A DNA stretch of 53,963 nt, from positions 1-53,963 of the forward strand of contig CALVKM010000007.1 of NCBI GenBank assembly GCA_944332705.1, in the 5' to 3' direction. This document shows, one piece after another, positions 28,010 to 36,852 of this stretch. The stretch's first letter is position 1. Every line of letters begins with the position of its first letter. Both the position numbers and the translations under genes were made by a program. The stretch comes from an uncultured Bacilli bacterium (lineage in GTDB: Bacteria; Bacillota_I; Bacilli_A; RF39; UBA660). The notes beneath the pieces were generated by a model. It worked only from the letters and a program-made list of their open reading frames with translations. It did not search any database and was not told the origin of the DNA.

Positions 28010-28832
28010 TTTTTCCTCTATTTGTTAATCTTTTTATAACCTTTTTAGGATTTTTTATAGCTTTAAATGGGTATGTTAAATAATTTAAATATTTTTGTCT
28101 GTTTAAATATTTTTTATATCTTTCTATTCCTTCGTCTTTGCCATATTTATCAATTAGGTCTTGCTTTTTAGCTAATTGTTTTTTTTCTTTCTTTGTATGC
28201 CAAGATCCACTGAAATGATGAATTGTATAAGTATTTTCCGTTAAATATATATCGCCGGTATCCCAATCTTTTGGACAAAAATAATCATGGGGATAAAAGA
28301 CTACATCACCTAAATCTTGGTAAGTGTTATCTAATTTAAGGGCATAATTTTTTTGAGTAGTATTAGAAATTCTTATAACATTGGTTGTTAAATCAAATGT
28401 TCCATCTTCTTTAACAAAAGAGATATCGTTATAATCATCTAATAGTAATTTTACCCACTTATTATTTTTTTTTGATGCCATTATCCCAGTTGGAATAAAA
28501 TTATTGTTTTCAAAACCCGAAAAAGCTGGATGTTTTAAAAATATATCTAATGGTTTTAAAACCTCTACATCGGTATCCATATAGATACCGCCGTAGTTAT
28601 ATAAAACATAAAGGCGAACAAAATCTGTAACAAAAGCAAACTTTTTATTTTCATATGCTTCTTTTACATAACGATTCATATTGACATCAAAATTATCTTC
28701 GTTCCATTCTATAATTTCGTAATCCGGTAGGAATTTTTTCCAAGATTCAATACATTTAATAGCTAATTCTGGTTTCTCTCCTCTTCCAAACCAACAATAA
28801 TGTATTTTTTTAGGTATTTGATTATCATTCAT
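27999..28832 (-). CDS. Glycosyltransferase family 32 (DXD sugar-binding)
   Basis: This is a 277-residue GT32-type protein: IPKKIHYCWFGRGEKPELA at the start, YEIIEWNEDNFDVN, AFVTDFVRLYVLYNYGGIYMDTDVEVLKPLD with the DxD metal-binding motif, and TYTIHHFSGSWHTK at the end. These are the marks of capsular-polysaccharide GT32 transferases that use UDP- or GDP-sugars. TAGGAG precedes the ATG. It lies 16 bases after the LicC-like gene. Confidence 0.92.
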   Translation of the reverse strand: MNDNQIPKKIHYCWFGRGEKPELAIKCIESWKKFLPDYEIIEWNEDNFDVNMNRYVKEAYENKKFAFVTDFVRLYVLYNYGGIYMDTDVEVLKPLDIFLKHPAFSGFENNNFIPTGIMASKKNNKWVKLLLDDYNDISFVKEDGTFDLTTNVIRISNTTQKNYALKLDNTYQDLGDVVFYPHDYFCPKDWDTGDIYLTENTYTIHHFSGSWHTKKEKKQLAKKQDLIDKYGKDEGIERYKKYLNRQKYLNYLTYPFKAIKNPKKVIKRLTNRGKNEI

Positions 28833-28847
28833 GTTTTTACTCCTAAT

Positions 28848-29570
28848 TTATCTTTTTAAAATTTGTTCTTGACTAAAAATATTTTCAGCCATAGCTAAAT
28901 CATCATGATTATCTATTTCTACCCATCTTCCTTTTAATGGGCAAGCAACAAATTCTATGTCATTTAATATATCATTTAGAGCTACCTCACTCCAAAGTTT
29001 TAATTCCTTTTTTTCCTCAATATACTCACTACATTTATCAAAAAATGCAATGCTTGCTGCTGCAGAAAATTTATATACATCGATTGAACAACCTAGGGCA
29101 TCTTTTTCTTCAATCTTTTTAGAAATTGCTATTAGTCTTCCATTTTTTTCAACTACTTTCATGGATTCTTCGTTGTATGTACCAATATCTGTTACAATAG
29201 CATTTACATATTGTTCTTTTAACAATTCTGCAATAATAGATTCATCATAATAAACATCAGCATTCATTAAAAGCATTTCTTGATTATACATTTTCCCTTT
29301 TGCTAGATATGCTGAATACATATTGTTTGTATTTAGATAATCTTCACTTTTAATTATTTTTACAGTTGGATATTTAGTTATTAATTCTTCAATTACATTA
29401 GATTTATATCCAGTTATAATTGTAATATCTTCAACTCCATTAGATAGTAAATTTTCAATTTGCTTAACCAATATTGGTTTTCCATTTACTGGTACCATTG
29501 ATTTAGGTACACTATCAGTTATTGGGGCTAATCTTGAGCCTATCCCCGCGGCTAAAATTAATGCTTTCAT
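28848..29570 (-). CDS. LicC-like cytidylyltransferase / sugar nucleotidyltransferase
   Basis: This is a 240-residue nucleotidyltransferase: MKALILAAGIGSRLAPITDSVPKSMVPVNGKP (core LAAGIGSRLAPITDSVPKS), NMYSAYLAKGKM, LLMNADVYYDESII, and WVEIDNHDDLAMAENIF, where the final acidic pair coordinates metal. The pattern is close to LicC/choline-phosphate or polyol-phosphate cytidylyltransferases, which fits the neighbouring TagB/F-like transferase: both would handle CDP-activated phospho-alcohols. The substrate is not decided by sequence. The ATG at 29570 follows GGAGGTAAGA; the upstream GTG lies inside that Shine-Dalgarno. Confidence 0.82.
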   Translation of the reverse strand: MKALILAAGIGSRLAPITDSVPKSMVPVNGKPILVKQIENLLSNGVEDITIITGYKSNVIEELITKYPTVKIIKSEDYLNTNNMYSAYLAKGKMYNQEMLLMNADVYYDESIIAELLKEQYVNAIVTDIGTYNEESMKVVEKNGRLIAISKKIEEKDALGCSIDVYKFSAAASIAFFDKCSEYIEEKKELKLWSEVALNDILNDIEFVACPLKGRWVEIDNHDDLAMAENIFSQEQILKR

Positions 29571-29588
29571 TCTTACCTCCACATTCTA

Positions 29589-30767
29589 TCATTTTATATT
29601 AAATATATCCAAAATTCTTTGGCAATTATTATTTTTATATTTAAACATTTTTTGGGCAAATTTATGCCGTTGTTCTTTGTAATCATCTTTATTATTTACC
29701 ACATCTGAGATAAATTTTAACAAATCTTTTTTAGTTAACATTTTTTCTCCAATCATATAATCGTTTATATTATCTACCAAAAAGCCTCTATTTTTTTTAT
29801 AATCTTCTAAATCATTAATAAAATAAGCAATTGGTTTATCAATTAACATATAATCAAACATTATTGAAGAATAATCTGTAATTAAAGCATCTGTTTGACC
29901 AACTAATTCATATAATTGAATATTTTTTAAATTTAAATCGTAATCTTCTAAATATATTATATTTGACATATTTATTTTACTTAATACATCTGTTTTTTGT
30001 AAATGATGAATTTTTATAATGATTTTTACTTTCAACTTTTGTAATTCTTCATTTAAATCAATTAATTCTTGTTCATTGTTTAAACATGGTAAAACAAAAG
30101 GACAAACAATAGTAGAATCTTTCATATTTTCCGATTGCTTAAAAGTAGTCATACATAATATTACTTTTGAAATATTGTCAGTACTTGTAATTTTTTCTAA
30201 TGAGTCATTTTTTGAAAAAAGCAAATCATTTCTTGGAGATCCTGCTATAACATATTGTGATTCTAAACTACCAATAAATTTTTGAAATAATTGTTTAGAA
30301 AAATCAGAAGGAATTGTAATATAATCAAATGTATCGTGTAAATCACGTCCACCAGCTTTTAAAGGTATTCCATGCCATAAATTAATTACAATTTGTTTAT
30401 CATTTTTTTTATGATACCAATACGGATGTGTAAAAAACAAAAATTTAGCACTACCAACAGTCTGATAAAAATCAGTCAACTCTTTTTTGGTTTTATATTT
30501 TCTGGAAATAAAATAGACATTATATTCTTTTTTATATTTACTTGGATCATCAACAATCCATATTAATTTATATTTTTTATTTAATTTTTGGCTTATCATA
30601 TATTCATAAAGAGTTCGGCAATTATCAGAATAGTCACCTTCACTTTCAAAAACAATTGTATAGTTATCTATTTCCGTATTTTTTAATGTCTTATCAATTA
30701 TTTTATCTCTTTTTACTTTTTTTAATTGATAATATTTATTTAATATTTTTCTTATTATTTCTTTCAT
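29589..30767 (-). CDS. TagB/TagF-like CDP-glycerol glycerophosphotransferase family protein
   Basis: This is a 392-residue member of the teichoic-acid CDP-glycerol:glycerophosphotransferase family (PF04464). CRTLYEYMISQKLNKKYKLIWIVDDP (core KYKLIWIVDDP) opens it, then IVINLWHGIPLKAGGRD with the catalytic-type histidine, GSPRNDLLF, IKIHHLQ, and the signature ALITDYSSIMFDYMLIDKPIAYF. It would add a phospho-glycerol or related phospho-polyol to the glycan, probably using the product of the LicC-like neighbour. Its ATGA overlaps the flippase stop. Confidence 0.92.
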   Translation of the reverse strand: MKEIIRKILNKYYQLKKVKRDKIIDKTLKNTEIDNYTIVFESEGDYSDNCRTLYEYMISQKLNKKYKLIWIVDDPSKYKKEYNVYFISRKYKTKKELTDFYQTVGSAKFLFFTHPYWYHKKNDKQIVINLWHGIPLKAGGRDLHDTFDYITIPSDFSKQLFQKFIGSLESQYVIAGSPRNDLLFSKNDSLEKITSTDNISKVILCMTTFKQSENMKDSTIVCPFVLPCLNNEQELIDLNEELQKLKVKIIIKIHHLQKTDVLSKINMSNIIYLEDYDLNLKNIQLYELVGQTDALITDYSSIMFDYMLIDKPIAYFINDLEDYKKNRGFLVDNINDYMIGEKMLTKKDLLKFISDVVNNKDDYKEQRHKFAQKMFKYKNNNCQRILDIFNIK

Positions 30768-32305
30768 ACAGCAGTTCCTTTCTTTTTAAATCTTCTTTTT
30801 ATCATTTCTTCTATCTTTATTCTATCATTTTTATTAATAGTTATAAAGGCACTAATTAATATTGATATTATACATGTTAATATTGCTGCAATTATTAGCG
30901 TTAACCAAGAATTAACTCCAATTAAATGTTTAATACCTAAAGAAATCAATGTTGAAAGAGCAATAACTAATAGATTTTTAAGTATAGTTGGATAAAAGGT
31001 TGTCAATTTAATATTTACACACTTTGCCCCATAAAGAGGTAAAAATGTTAAGGATCTTATAATACTAAAACAGATGCTAACTCCAACAATAATAAACATT
31101 CTAGCAATAGGATTTTCAAATATATTTAGTAATATAAATACTATAATAATTGTTAAAGCTGAATTCATAAACAAAAACAGTGATGAATTTTTAACTTTGT
31201 TTGTTACAGTAAATATATTCCATAATGGCTCTAAAGGCAAACTTATACATAGTCCTAAAACTGATACACAGGTTAAATAATGTAGTAATGTAGCATTTTG
31301 TTCTGGAACCCAAAGAGTATAAAACACATCGCCATAAGCAAATAATATAGCAATAGGTAGTGCCGAAAAAATACCAAGTAATTTTACGGCAAATAAGAGT
31401 TGATGTTTCATTGCCTCTATATCTTTTTTGGCATAACTGATAGTAAGTTCTGGTGTAAACACAGATGTTATAGTACCAAAAGCATTTAAAATGGTATTAG
31501 GAATTGTTTTTGAAACACTGATTATTCCCATACTAACACTACCTATAAAAATATTACTTATAAGCAAATCTAAACCACTGGAAAGAATATTACTTAATTT
31601 AGAAAATGTATTCCAAATACCAGAAGATAATAATGTTTTTATATGTTTTAAATCAAAATATCTTTTGGATATAACTAAATCAGGGGTTAATTCTTTACTA
31701 TATCTATAATTGCAATAGCCGAGATATGCTGTACTTACTACTGAAGCTAATCCTATATAAAAAACAGATGGTTTTAAAAGTAAAAAAGCTCCAAGTAGTA
31801 TAATTACTCTTATTATCTGAGAAATTATTGTTTTAATACTTGATAAATATAATTTATTTGTACAAAATGTCGCAACAGAAAATGTAGACGTTAAAATAGA
31901 AATTATAAAATTGGCAAATATTAAAACAAATAGAAGCTTTACATCCAACAATAAATCATTAGGAACATTTATGAAATGTTGCATAAATATTACAAAAACT
32001 ATTCCAACTATTCCTAAGATAATTGATAAGATTATATTTGCTATTACTACTGAACTATAAAATTTATTAGCTTCTTCTTTATCTCCTTCGTGGATTTTTA
32101 TTGTTATAAATCTGGAAGCCATTGAATTTATTGCTACCGTTACTATTTGAGCATAACTCACAAAATCATTAGCCAGTCCCACGAAACCATAAGCATCTAC
32201 ACCAATTACCTCGGTTATATAAGGTACTAAGAAAAAACTTATGCACAAATTGACTCCAAACATAACTATTTGGGCCAATAAATTGATTGCTGATTGTTTT
32301 GTCAT
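30764..32305 (-). CDS. Wzx-like oligosaccharide flippase
   Basis: This is a 513-residue membrane protein of the MOP/polysaccharide-export (Wzx/RfbX) superfamily with about 14 membrane segments. It flips undecaprenyl-linked repeat units across the membrane. The family start SAINLLAQIVMFGVNLCISFFLVPYITEVIGVDAYG (core FFLVPYITEVIGVDAYGF) and GSVSMGIISVSKTIPNTILNAFGTI are visible. ATG 32305 follows AGAAGTGAT. It lies between galE and the TagB-like gene and pairs functionally with the Wzy-like polymerase. Confidence 0.9.
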   Translation of the reverse strand: MTKQSAINLLAQIVMFGVNLCISFFLVPYITEVIGVDAYGFVGLANDFVSYAQIVTVAINSMASRFITIKIHEGDKEEANKFYSSVVIANIILSIILGIVGIVFVIFMQHFINVPNDLLLDVKLLFVLIFANFIISILTSTFSVATFCTNKLYLSSIKTIISQIIRVIILLGAFLLLKPSVFYIGLASVVSTAYLGYCNYRYSKELTPDLVISKRYFDLKHIKTLLSSGIWNTFSKLSNILSSGLDLLISNIFIGSVSMGIISVSKTIPNTILNAFGTITSVFTPELTISYAKKDIEAMKHQLLFAVKLLGIFSALPIAILFAYGDVFYTLWVPEQNATLLHYLTCVSVLGLCISLPLEPLWNIFTVTNKVKNSSLFLFMNSALTIIIVFILLNIFENPIARMFIIVGVSICFSIIRSLTFLPLYGAKCVNIKLTTFYPTILKNLLVIALSTLISLGIKHLIGVNSWLTLIIAAILTCIISILISAFITINKNDRIKIEEMIKRRFKKKGTAV

Positions 32306-32319
32306 AAATATCACTTCTT

Positions 32320-33321
32320 CTATTTATTGATTTGACTAAATTTATAAGCACTACTAAGCATACTCTCTAATCCTAGTTTTGCTTCCCATTTAAGCACTTT
32401 TTTGGCATAGCTTGGATCAGCGTAACAAGCGGCAATATCGCCGGGTCTTCTAGCTACTATTTTGTATGGAATTTCAACATTATTAACTTTTTCAAATGTT
32501 TTAACCAATTCTAAAACACTATATCCTTTACCTGTACCTAAATTATAATAATCTATTCCTTTATTATTCATTATAAAATCTAAACTATTTAAATGTCCTT
32601 TAGCTAAATCAACTACATGGATATAATCTCTAACTCCTGTTCCATCTGGGGTATCATAATCATTACCAAAAATATTTAAGTATGGTAGTTCTTTATTAGC
32701 TACTTTTACTATATATGGAACCAAATTATTTGGTATACCATTAGGTTCTTCACCAATTAAACCACTTTCATGAGCTCCAACTGGATTAAAATATCTAAGT
32801 ATAGCTATGCTCCAATCATTATCAGATATATATAAATCTTTTAAAATACCTTCAATATATAATTTAGTTGCCCCATAAGGGTTAGTAACTGCAAGACGAC
32901 ATAATTCATCAATTGGCAATCTTTCCGGTTCACCATAGACAGTAGCACTTGAAGAAAATACTATTTTTTTGCAGTTATATTCTTGCATAACCTCAAGAAG
33001 CGATAATGTACACCCAATATTATTGCGATAATACATTAATGGTTTTTCAACAGATTCTCCAACTGCTTTATAACCAGCAAAGTGGATAACTGCATCTATT
33101 TTATGTTCATTAAAAATTACTCGTAATATATCTTTATCGCGAACATCACCTTCATAAAAGGCAAAATCCTTATTTGTTATCTTCTTAATGTTTGCAATAG
33201 CTTCGGGTTTGGAATTATAGAAGTTATCAACTATTACTACCTCATAGCCAGCTTCTAATAATTCTACTGCAGTATGAGAACCGATATATCCAGCACCGCC
33301 GGTTACTAAGATTTTTTTCAT
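32320..33321 (-). CDS. galE: UDP-glucose 4-epimerase
   Basis: This is GalE, 333 residues, interconverting UDP-glucose and UDP-galactose (or the N-acetyl forms) to feed the cluster. The NAD-binding GGAGYIGSHTAVELLEAG, VIHFAGYKAVGESVEKPL, the catalytic S-(x)-Y-x3-K set as SSSATVYGEPERLPI and NPYGATKLYIE, LRYFNPVGAHESGLIGEEP and GTGVRDYIHVVDLA all match GalE. AGAAGG precedes the ATG. Its ATG overlaps the stop of the wecA-like gene. Confidence 0.95.
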   Translation of the reverse strand: MKKILVTGGAGYIGSHTAVELLEAGYEVVIVDNFYNSKPEAIANIKKITNKDFAFYEGDVRDKDILRVIFNEHKIDAVIHFAGYKAVGESVEKPLMYYRNNIGCTLSLLEVMQEYNCKKIVFSSSATVYGEPERLPIDELCRLAVTNPYGATKLYIEGILKDLYISDNDWSIAILRYFNPVGAHESGLIGEEPNGIPNNLVPYIVKVANKELPYLNIFGNDYDTPDGTGVRDYIHVVDLAKGHLNSLDFIMNNKGIDYYNLGTGKGYSVLELVKTFEKVNNVEIPYKIVARRPGDIAACYADPSYAKKVLKWEAKLGLESMLSSAYKFSQINK

Positions 33322-34403
33322 TTTTTCTTACCTTCTTTCTTCTTTTTTTTCTTATCTTTCTTAACTTTATGATGATTAAATAAAATATCAGTTTTTAGTA
33401 TTAGGAATAAGAAGAAAACCATCAAAACAACATATAACGCTATAGCTTGTTGATTATCGCCTAAAACAAATAATATCGATGTGGCTGAAAATAAAATATT
33501 AATTATATATATTATTATAACAGTTTTTTTAGTTGATGATGTCATTCTAAGCAATTGATGATGTAAATGTTCTTTATCAGGAGTACCAATTGATTCACCT
33601 TTTAATACTCTTCTAATTATAGCAAACAATGTATCAAATATTGGAATCGTCAAAAGGATTATTGGAATAATTATGGATGTCATCGTTGCCACTTTATAAC
33701 CAAGTAATGCTATCACAGCAATCATAAAGCCTAAAAACATACTGCCGGTATCACCCATAAATATTTTAGCTGGAGGAAAATTATGAACTAAAAATCCCAT
33801 TGTACTACCAATCATTATAACTGCGAGAATTACGTCTAAACCCCCAAGACTATTAAGGACAAAACCAATAATGGCTATGGTGATAAAATAAATTGTACTA
33901 ATACCGGCAGCTAAACCATCTAAGCCATCAATTAAATTGATTATATTAACACAAGCAACAACAAAAATAATTGATAATATTATATTAATCCAAGTTGGAA
34001 ATTCAAACACTAAACCAAATAAAGTTATTCTTTCAAAATACAATTCGCCATAAACAACTAAAATAATGGCAGCAACTACTTGGGCTAAAAATTTATACCT
34101 AGCTTTAATTGGTTTTATATCATCAACCATACCAGCTATGATAATTACAAAACCACCGATTAATACACTTAGCATTTGGGTTGAGACAGTACCATATAAC
34201 ATATAGCCAATAATAAAAGAGCCATATATAGCTAACCCACCTAACCTAGGCATTGGTTTTTTGTGCACTTTTCTTTCATTTGGCATGTCTAATGCATTAA
34301 TATGTATTGCAATTTTTTTAACTATAAGAGTTAAAATCATACTAGCAATAAGTGTTATGAAAAATATATTAAAAATGTTATATCCATTTACTTCTAAATT
34401 CAT
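33318..34403 (-). CDS. WecA/TagO-type undecaprenyl-phosphate sugar-1-phosphate transferase
   Basis: This is a 361-residue polytopic membrane enzyme (about 11 helices) of the MraY/WecA family that starts glycan or teichoic-acid synthesis by loading a sugar-1-phosphate (normally GlcNAc) on undecaprenyl phosphate. Family motifs: PNERKVHKKPMPRLGGLAIY, GMVDDIKPIKARYKFLAQ, NIINLIDGLDGLAAGIS, FPPAKIFMGDTGSMFLGF and the cytoplasmic HLHHQLLR. It ends in a very Lys-rich tail. GGAAGG precedes the ATG. It is the first gene of the cluster on this strand, with a terminator between it and the sulfatase gene upstream. Confidence 0.94.
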   Translation of the reverse strand: MNLEVNGYNIFNIFFITLIASMILTLIVKKIAIHINALDMPNERKVHKKPMPRLGGLAIYGSFIIGYMLYGTVSTQMLSVLIGGFVIIIAGMVDDIKPIKARYKFLAQVVAAIILVVYGELYFERITLFGLVFEFPTWINIILSIIFVVACVNIINLIDGLDGLAAGISTIYFITIAIIGFVLNSLGGLDVILAVIMIGSTMGFLVHNFPPAKIFMGDTGSMFLGFMIAVIALLGYKVATMTSIIIPIILLTIPIFDTLFAIIRRVLKGESIGTPDKEHLHHQLLRMTSSTKKTVIIIYIINILFSATSILFVLGDNQQAIALYVVLMVFFLFLILKTDILFNHHKVKKDKKKKKKEGKKK

Positions 34404-34456
34404 TTAAAATCCTTCCCACTCAAACTCTAAATCACAATATTATTATAACCTAAATA

Positions 34457-34503
34457 AAAAGAAAAAAAAAGGAAAAATAGTAAAACCAATGATAGTTTTA
34501 TTA
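34457..34503 (-). terminator. Terminator after the LTA-synthase-like gene
   Basis: TAAAAC/GTTTTA (extended by A/T pairs) is followed on the minus strand by ATTTTTCCTTTTTTTTTC. It separates the sulfatase gene from the wecA-like gene. Confidence 0.6.
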
Positions 34504-36246
34504 TTTTTCTTTAAAATTAGTCATCCAATAAAAATTTACTAGCCAAAATTCGTTCATTAAATCTGTATATTCACTAGCTTGTACAGGAACAAACTCTTCA
34601 TCTTCTTCATAATATATGGGATTTATGACATCAATATATTCTTTTACATCATTAGTAAACTGAGTATACTCATTTCCTTCATAACCCACATATTCAAAAA
34701 ACTCATTCATTAGAAAATTAGGACTAATATAACCTAAATCACCAACAAATTCTTTATCAAATACTTTTTTAGCTTCATCATTAGCATGAATAACAAATGG
34801 TGTGCCATAATAATTAGTAAATCCTTCTTCAGTTGATACATCCATATTAATTCCTAATTCTTGATAAACATAATTATTTTCTCCTAGATAAGGATTGTGA
34901 TCTCCAAAAAGAATAATAATTGTTGGCTCATTATAATTATCAATAAAATCAACTAGATTATATAATGCCTCATTACTACTTTTAATACCATTAAGATACG
35001 TATTAAACATATTATAAGCATTATCACTATAATTTTCTTTTTCAATAAAATTATTTTCAATTGGAGTTGTTGTATATGGACCATGATTTTGATATGTTAC
35101 TGAGAAATTAAAGTATTTCTTCCCAGAGTCATTAGCATTTTGCAATCCTTCAATTATGTATTGATAAAATTCGTCATCTCCCAAAAAATTTTCCGTTATA
35201 GCCTTAAATTTATTATCATAATTCCAATAATTTTCAAATCCCAAATTTAAATTTACAGTATTTCGGTTATAAAAAGAGCCGTATATTGGATGCATTGCTT
35301 CAACAAGATATCCTTGTTCTTTAAAATATTGGGCATATGAATTAGTTGGTTTTCTAAATGTTGGAAAATTATAAAAGCCTGTAATAAACATTCTTTCGGT
35401 GGTAGCGGTTCCTCCCCCAAAAACATTGACAATTAATTCACCATGCAAAGAATTTCCTTTTATTTCATGAAATTGTTCATATACATCTTCCGTAAAATTA
35501 ATACTATCAAATTTAGTAAAATCATTGTATGCTTCAAGCATTATTGCAATAATATTTACTTTTTTATCTTCTTCTATATCACTATAGTCATAATCATCTA
35601 AAATTTCTTTTACTTTTTCTTCGCTATACCCATCCGGAGGATTCACAGTCATTTCTGTACTACTATAAATAAATGGGTAAATTAAGCCTCGAACTTGAGA
35701 TTGTCTAGTTGCAATCCACACATTTACATCCGCTAAATTTCCCACAGAATTATAAATGGTATCATTAGTATATATTTTATTATAACTTATAACCCCTATT
35801 GTTATTAACAAAATAATTATTGGATATATTACATAGTATTTAAATTTAATTTTGGAAACAAATCTTTTTAAAAGCAATATGATAATTATAACTAATATTA
35901 TACTTAATATTACATACCAATTAATTATGATATCATATCGACTAGTCATAGTTAAAGCTTCTTTAAACAATAATATGTCTTCAAATTTAAAAACGTCATC
36001 TCTATAATATAATTTTGTTTTATTTATAATCCCAATTAGAAATACCAAAAAAGAAACAAAACTAAATGATATCCATAATTTTTTTGTTATAAACCAAAAT
36101 AAATAAATTAATAAAACTATTGGGAATAGATTTAAAAGCATTAATTTTATATCTGTCACATAATAATAAATTCGTTTTAATTCTATAAACACCGTAGTAA
36201 ATTCAAATGTTATTAATAATAATAAAATTCCTAAAAAAATTGGCAA
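34501..36246 (-). CDS. LTA synthase family membrane sulfatase, N-terminus probably frameshifted
   Basis: This is a membrane-anchored phosphoglycerol transferase/sulfatase-fold protein related to LtaS. Five N-terminal helices (to about residue 160) are followed by an extracellular alkaline-phosphatase-superfamily domain: NIIAIMLEAYNDF (metal-binding E), FGGGTATTERMF (nucleophile Thr region), HPIYGSFYNRNTVNLNLGF, TYQNHGPYTT and IILFGDHNPYLG with the late D-H pair. The open frame begins at TTG 36246, right at the first helix, without a ribosome binding site. One base out of frame is an ATG at 36341 encoding MARIYLSRNSVRLFYVRIKK; adding one A to the A6 run at about 36286 joins it to the frame and gives a normal basic N-terminus. 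A homopolymer frameshift (real or a read error) is likely. Confidence 0.85.
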   Translation of the reverse strand: MPIFLGILLLLITFEFTTVFIELKRIYYYVTDIKLMLLNLFPIVLLIYLFWFITKKLWISFSFVSFLVFLIGIINKTKLYYRDDVFKFEDILLFKEALTMTSRYDIIINWYVILSIILVIIIILLLKRFVSKIKFKYYVIYPIIILLITIGVISYNKIYTNDTIYNSVGNLADVNVWIATRQSQVRGLIYPFIYSSTEMTVNPPDGYSEEKVKEILDDYDYSDIEEDKKVNIIAIMLEAYNDFTKFDSINFTEDVYEQFHEIKGNSLHGELIVNVFGGGTATTERMFITGFYNFPTFRKPTNSYAQYFKEQGYLVEAMHPIYGSFYNRNTVNLNLGFENYWNYDNKFKAITENFLGDDEFYQYIIEGLQNANDSGKKYFNFSVTYQNHGPYTTTPIENNFIEKENYSDNAYNMFNTYLNGIKSSNEALYNLVDFIDNYNEPTIIILFGDHNPYLGENNYVYQELGINMDVSTEEGFTNYYGTPFVIHANDEAKKVFDKEFVGDLGYISPNFLMNEFFEYVGYEGNEYTQFTNDVKEYIDVINPIYYEEDEEFVPVQASEYTDLMNEFWLVNFYWMTNFKEK

Positions 36247-36345
36247 TAAATATTTTAAAATTGTGATTATAATTTTTGTGCTTTTTTAATTCTTACATAA
36301 AATAAACGCACTGAATTTCTTGACAAATATATTCTTGCCATTATA

Positions 36346-36798
36346 TTAAGACTTATCAGAAAATCTATTTATATAAATTTCATTGAAATCATCATTTATT
36401 TCAAAATCCTTAATAATTAAATTATATTTTTCATCAAATTGTGGTGCATAAACATTTTGATTATCTATTAAATAATTAACTATTTTTTTGGGAGAATATG
36501 ATATTATCACATCATTTTTTTTATTTTTATTAATATAAAATTGACTGATTTTTTTCTTATTTAGTTTACCAAATTCCTTAAATAAAGTTTCAACATTATT
36601 ACATTTTTTTAAAAACACAAAATATTTTTTTCTTTTTAAATAATAACATTTTAAAGAAAATAATCCCAAAAATGAATAAAATAAATGAATAAACACATAA
36701 ATTAATAACTTTTTATTTTTTTTGCAACAAAATAAATAAAAATCTCTGTTTACATTTCCACAATAAATTATTTTTTCAAAATCATATAAATTTTTCAT
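36346..36798 (-). CDS. Degenerate HAD-like (HAD-IB phosphatase-related) protein
   Basis: This is a 150-residue protein that I align by eye with HAD-IB type phosphatases ('YDFDGTIYxGDSxxDFYxFCxKK...'). Here the start reads NLYDFEKIIYCGNVNRDFYLFCCKK: the first aspartate remains, but the second is Glu and the GT is gone. The helical cap stretch (LIYVFIHLFYSFLGLFSLK), KKISQFYINKNK and the motif II strand VIISYSPKKIVNYLI are kept. Motif III/IV (the Lys and the GDSxxD) are missing because the protein stops early, so it is probably inactive. AAGGAG lies ten bases before ATG 36798, so it is translated. It lies five bases before the alternative start of the LTA-synthase-like gene. Confidence 0.6.
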   Translation of the reverse strand: MKNLYDFEKIIYCGNVNRDFYLFCCKKNKKLLIYVFIHLFYSFLGLFSLKCYYLKRKKYFVFLKKCNNVETLFKEFGKLNKKKISQFYINKNKKNDVIISYSPKKIVNYLIDNQNVYAPQFDEKYNLIIKDFEINDDFNEIYINRFSDKS

Positions 36799-36852
36799 AA
36801 TATAAATTCTCCTTGACAATATTGTAACCCATAAAAAAAGAAAATAAAAGAA

